DNA of 8,587 nucleotides, taken from NCBI GenBank assembly GCA_003542385.1, contig DPKT01000045.1, positions 150 through 8,736 on the forward strand, given 5' to 3'. Source of the stretch: Desulfomicrobium sp. (GTDB lineage: Bacteria > Desulfobacterota > Desulfovibrionia > Desulfovibrionales > Desulfomicrobiaceae). A program made the translations under genes and the position numbers. Of the stretch, positions 6,481 to 8,587 are shown piece by piece. Every line of letters starts with the position of its first letter. Within the stretch, counting starts at the first letter, position 1. The notes below the pieces were generated by a model. The model was not told the origin of the DNA. It searched no databases and saw nothing but the letters and a program-made list of their open reading frames with translations.

Positions 6481-7116
6481 ATGTTTCTGACGTTCGAAGG
6501 CATGGAGGGCTGCGGCAAATCGACGCAGTGCAAAAAAATCATCGAGCATTTCGTGAGGCAGGGCCACGACGTCCTGCACACCCTTGAACCCGGTGGGAGC
6601 CGCCTGGGCAAGGAGCTGCGCCGGATACTCCTCGACCCGAAGAACAGCGACCTCTGCCCCACCAGCGAGCTGTTCCTCTACCTGGCCGACCGCGCCCAGC
6701 ATGTGGCCTCGGTCATCCGGCCGGCCATGGAGGACGGGCGGACCGTCATCTGCGACCGCTTCGCCGACTCCACCGTGGTCTACCAGGGCTACGGCCGCGG
6801 CCTCGAACCGAGCCTGCTGCACCAATTGAACGACGTGGCCGTGCAGGGGCTGTGGCCCGACGTCACCATCCTCCTGGACGTGAACCCGGAGATCGGCCTC
6901 AAGCGCGCCCTGACCCGCAACATGCGCGACAACAAGGCCGCCACCGAAGGCCGCTTCGAGGCCGAGAGCATGGCCTTCCACACCCGCATTCGCGAAGGCT
7001 ACCTGACCTGGGCCGCCCTGCACCGCAGACGCTTCCTGGTGGTGGACGCCAACAGGGACGAGGACGCCGTCTTCGCCGCCATCCTGCGCGGGCTGGAGGA
7101 GAAAGGCCTTGGCTAG
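6481..7116 (+). CDS. tmk: Thymidylate kinase
   Basis: This 211-residue cytosolic kinase phosphorylates dTMP to dTDP with ATP, an essential step towards dTTP. The P-loop FEGMEGCGKST (5-15) lacks the Arg of eukaryotic enzymes, as in bacterial forms. The DR motif is in CDRFADSTVVYQGYGRG (from residue 91), and the LID region is around 145-160 (ending EGRFE). The usual TREPGG motif reads TLEPGGS here, with Leu for Arg. Length is typical. The ATG at 6481 is 9 bp after the stop of the upstream gene, and the Shine-Dalgarno GAGGTGA overlaps that stop codon, which points to coupling. The glycosyltransferase gene begins within its last codons. Confidence 0.95.
   Translation: MFLTFEGMEGCGKSTQCKKIIEHFVRQGHDVLHTLEPGGSRLGKELRRILLDPKNSDLCPTSELFLYLADRAQHVASVIRPAMEDGRTVICDRFADSTVVYQGYGRGLEPSLLHQLNDVAVQGLWPDVTILLDVNPEIGLKRALTRNMRDNKAATEGRFEAESMAFHTRIREGYLTWAALHRRRFLVVDANRDEDAVFAAILRGLEEKGLG
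7095..7111 (+). promoter_or_regulatory. Shine-Dalgarno and TTG start for the glycosyltransferase
   Basis: GGAGGA (7095-7100) sits 8 bases before TTG at 7109-7111, inside the last codons of tmk. No in-frame ATG or GTG occurs before the conserved first beta strand, so the ribosome site decides for TTG. The new frame overlaps the tmk TAG by 8 bp. Confidence 0.75.
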
Positions 7117-7876
7117 GCCCACCGTCACGGGGCTGGTCCTGACCCTGAACGGGGCCAAATATCTGGATGATTGTCTGAAATCGCTGGATTTCTGCGACCG
7201 GCTGCTGGTCGTGGACTCGGGCAGCACCGACGCCACGCGCGACATCGCCGAACGCCACGGGGCCACGGTGCTGGTCAACCCCTGGCCCGGGCCCAAGAAG
7301 CAGTTCGAGTTCGCCTTCGGCCACATCGGAACGGAATGGGTCGTGTCCCTGGACCAGGACGAGATCCTGTCCGACGAGCTGCGGGCCTCGGTCATGACGG
7401 CCCTGGAGGACACGCAGGGCATGAGCGCCTTCATCTGCCCGCGCACGTCGTTCTATTTCGACCGCTTCCTGCGCCACAGCGGCTGGTACCCCGACCTGCT
7501 GCCGCGCGTCTTCCGCCTGGCCGACACGGGCGTGCACGTCTCGGGCCCGCACTACGGCTTCGAGCCCAGGGGCAGGACGCGCCGCCTAACGGGCGACATA
7601 ATCCACTACCCCTACGAAAACCTGAAGCAGCACGTCGACAAGATCAACTACTACACGCAGATCGCAGCCGAAGAGATGCACGCCAAGGGCAAGCGCTCGG
7701 GCGTGGCCAAGGCCCTGGGCCACGGCCTGGCCAGGTTCCTGAAGATCTACGTCTTCCGCCGCGGCTTCCTCGACGGCAAGGCGGGCTTCGTGCTGGCGGT
7801 CAACTCGTTCTTCTACGCCTTCCAGAAGTACATCCGGCTGGCGGAGCTCAATCAAAAGGGCAACAAAGGCGTCTAG
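7109..7876 (+). CDS. Family 2 glycosyltransferase (LPS-core WaaE/KdtX-like)
   Basis: This 255-residue inverting GT-A enzyme probably adds a sugar from a nucleotide-sugar donor to lipopolysaccharide core or another surface glycan at the inner face of the membrane. The N-terminus VTGLVLTLNGAKYLDDCLKSL is the first nucleotide-binding strand. VVDSGSTDAT (34-43) carries D36, and the metal-binding LDQDE is at 81-85. The block HYPYENLKQHVDKINYYT (166-183) is typical of the WaaE-like subgroup. The C-terminal 60 residues (LARFLKIYVFRRGF, then FVLAVNSFFYAFQKYIRL) are aromatic and basic, which suggests membrane association rather than full transmembrane helices. The start is TTG with a strong Shine-Dalgarno. 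It is translationally linked to tmk. The donor and acceptor cannot be read from sequence. Confidence 0.9.
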   Translation: MARPTVTGLVLTLNGAKYLDDCLKSLDFCDRLLVVDSGSTDATRDIAERHGATVLVNPWPGPKKQFEFAFGHIGTEWVVSLDQDEILSDELRASVMTALEDTQGMSAFICPRTSFYFDRFLRHSGWYPDLLPRVFRLADTGVHVSGPHYGFEPRGRTRRLTGDIIHYPYENLKQHVDKINYYTQIAAEEMHAKGKRSGVAKALGHGLARFLKIYVFRRGFLDGKAGFVLAVNSFFYAFQKYIRLAELNQKGNKGV

Positions 7877-7918
7877 TCCCTCCCGCCGCCCCGCTCCCCG
7901 GTGCGGCGGGACGCCTTT
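7865..7918. terminator. Probable bidirectional terminator between convergent genes
   Basis: The inner stem pairs TCCCGCCGC (7881-7889) with GCGGCGGGA (7903-7911) around a 13-base loop. An outer stem pairs AAAGGCG (7865-7871) with CGCCTTT (7912-7918), leaving a 9-base bulge on the left. The outer left arm lies in the last codons of the glycosyltransferase, and the right arm reaches the first base of the fumC stop (7918-7920). Only three T residues follow in either direction, so it is not a canonical intrinsic terminator. Position and symmetry still favour that role. Confidence 0.65.
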
Positions 7919-8587
7919 CAGCTTGCCTCGTGCGGCCTGGCCATTCGCAAGGGCCGCACCAGTTCGTCGAACCTCTCCCCGTCCAGATACCCGAGACTGA
8001 GACACGCCTGCCGCAGGCCCGTGCCTTCGGCGTGGGCCTTGTGGGCCACCTCGGCGGCCCTGTCGTAGCCGATGACGGGAGAGAGGGCCGTGACCAGCAT
8101 GAGGGAATTCCCGACATGCCTAGCGATGGCCGCCTCGTCCGCGGCGAGCCCCTGCAGGGCGTGCTCGGTGAAACTCCGGCAGGCGTCGGCCGCCAGGCGC
8201 ATGCCGGTCAGCAGGTTGAAGATCATGAGGGGCTTGAAGACGTTGAGCTCGAAGTTGCCCTGGGACCCGGCGAACCCCACGGCCGCGTCCAGGCCCATGA
8301 TCTGGACAGCGACCATGGTCATGGCCTCGGACTGGGTCGGGTTGACCTTGCCGGGCATGATGGACGACCCGGGCTCGTTGGCCGGCAGGACCAGTTCCCC
8401 GATGCCGGCCCGGGGCCCCGAGGCCAGCCAGCGGATGTCGTTGGCGATCTTCATCAGAGACCCGGCCAGGGTGCGCACGGCGCCCGAGGCCATGGCCACG
8501 GCGTCGTGGGCCGAGAGGGCGGCGAAGAAGTTTGGGGCTGGCTCGAAGGGCAGGCCCGTGGTGTCCGCGATCTTCCGCGCCGCCATG
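7918..8587 (-). CDS. fumC: Class II fumarase, C-terminal part (5' end outside window)
   Basis: This is the C-terminal portion (about 222 residues of a usual 460) of a class II, iron-sulfur-free fumarase, which interconverts fumarate and malate in the cytosol. Visible family blocks, numbered within the fragment, are TGLPFEPAPN (10-19), LMKIANDIRWLASGPR (44-59), the fumarate lyase signature GSSIMPGKVNP (73-83), and GSQGNFELNVFKP. The LMLVTALSPVIGYD stretch is the FumC form rather than aspartase or argininosuccinate lyase. The Met codon near the right edge is internal, since the conserved N-terminal half is missing. Two Cys common in relatives are replaced (PRAGIGE, TQSEAM). It converges on the glycosyltransferase and shares its terminator region. 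Confidence 0.92.
   Translation of the reverse strand, partial: MAARKIADTTGLPFEPAPNFFAALSAHDAVAMASGAVRTLAGSLMKIANDIRWLASGPRAGIGELVLPANEPGSSIMPGKVNPTQSEAMTMVAVQIMGLDAAVGFAGSQGNFELNVFKPLMIFNLLTGMRLAADACRSFTEHALQGLAADEAAIARHVGNSLMLVTALSPVIGYDRAAEVAHKAHAEGTGLRQACLSLGYLDGERFDELVRPLRMARPHEAS

Noticed and set aside
5443..7446. A 667-codon open frame on the minus strand opposite the nuclease, tmk and glycosyltransferase genes
   Set aside because: It is antisense to three well-recognised genes, is rich in Gly/Val/Ala/Gln/His, and has no recognisable domain. This is the usual by-product of GC-rich third codon positions.

Overview
The window looks like chromosomal housekeeping DNA from a GC-rich anaerobic bacterium. 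The most likely source is a sulfate reducer of the Desulfovibrio/Desulfomicrobium type. This rests on the four-subunit ferredoxin-dependent 2-oxoacid oxidoreductase, its linkage to class II fructose-bisphosphate aldolase and GAPDH, and strong G/C bias at third codon positions. The lineage is inferred from gene content and protein character; no rRNA or other marker is present. I see no insertion sequence, phage gene, CRISPR array, tRNA or rRNA.

Left block (1-5144, all minus strand, read right to left). A ferredoxin-like subunit (korD) is followed by the alpha, beta and gamma subunits of a 2-oxoacid:ferredoxin oxidoreductase (korA, korB, korC), then surE, class II aldolase (fba) and a GAPDH gene (gap) cut by the left edge. 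Neighbouring genes overlap or lie within 21 bp, so this is probably one seven-gene operon. It joins low-potential 2-oxoacid/CoA chemistry to the triose-phosphate section of glycolysis/gluconeogenesis. The GAPDH lacks the Asp that usually fixes NAD preference, which hints at NADP(H) use and a biosynthetic direction.

Divergent intergenic region (5145-5391). These 247 bp are more AT-rich towards the right. They carry weak candidate promoters for both directions and a few short palindromes.

Right block (5392-7876, plus strand). An OB-fold plus HD-domain protein related to YhaM-type 3'-5' exoribonucleases is followed by thymidylate kinase (tmk) and a family 2 glycosyltransferase resembling LPS-core enzymes. 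The junctions are 9 bp and an 8-bp overlap, so these three are probably co-transcribed. The glycosyltransferase appears to start at TTG.

Right edge (7918-8587, minus strand). This is the C-terminal half of a class II fumarase (fumC), convergent with the glycosyltransferase. A GC-rich inverted repeat between the two genes reaches into both coding ends and probably serves as a bidirectional terminator.

I found no convincing undescribed system. The points most worth a second look are the GAPDH cofactor residue, a strong hairpin inside the unusual hydrophilic tail of korD, the 43-bp korC/surE overlap, the terminator built from coding sequence, and the composition of the seven-gene operon.
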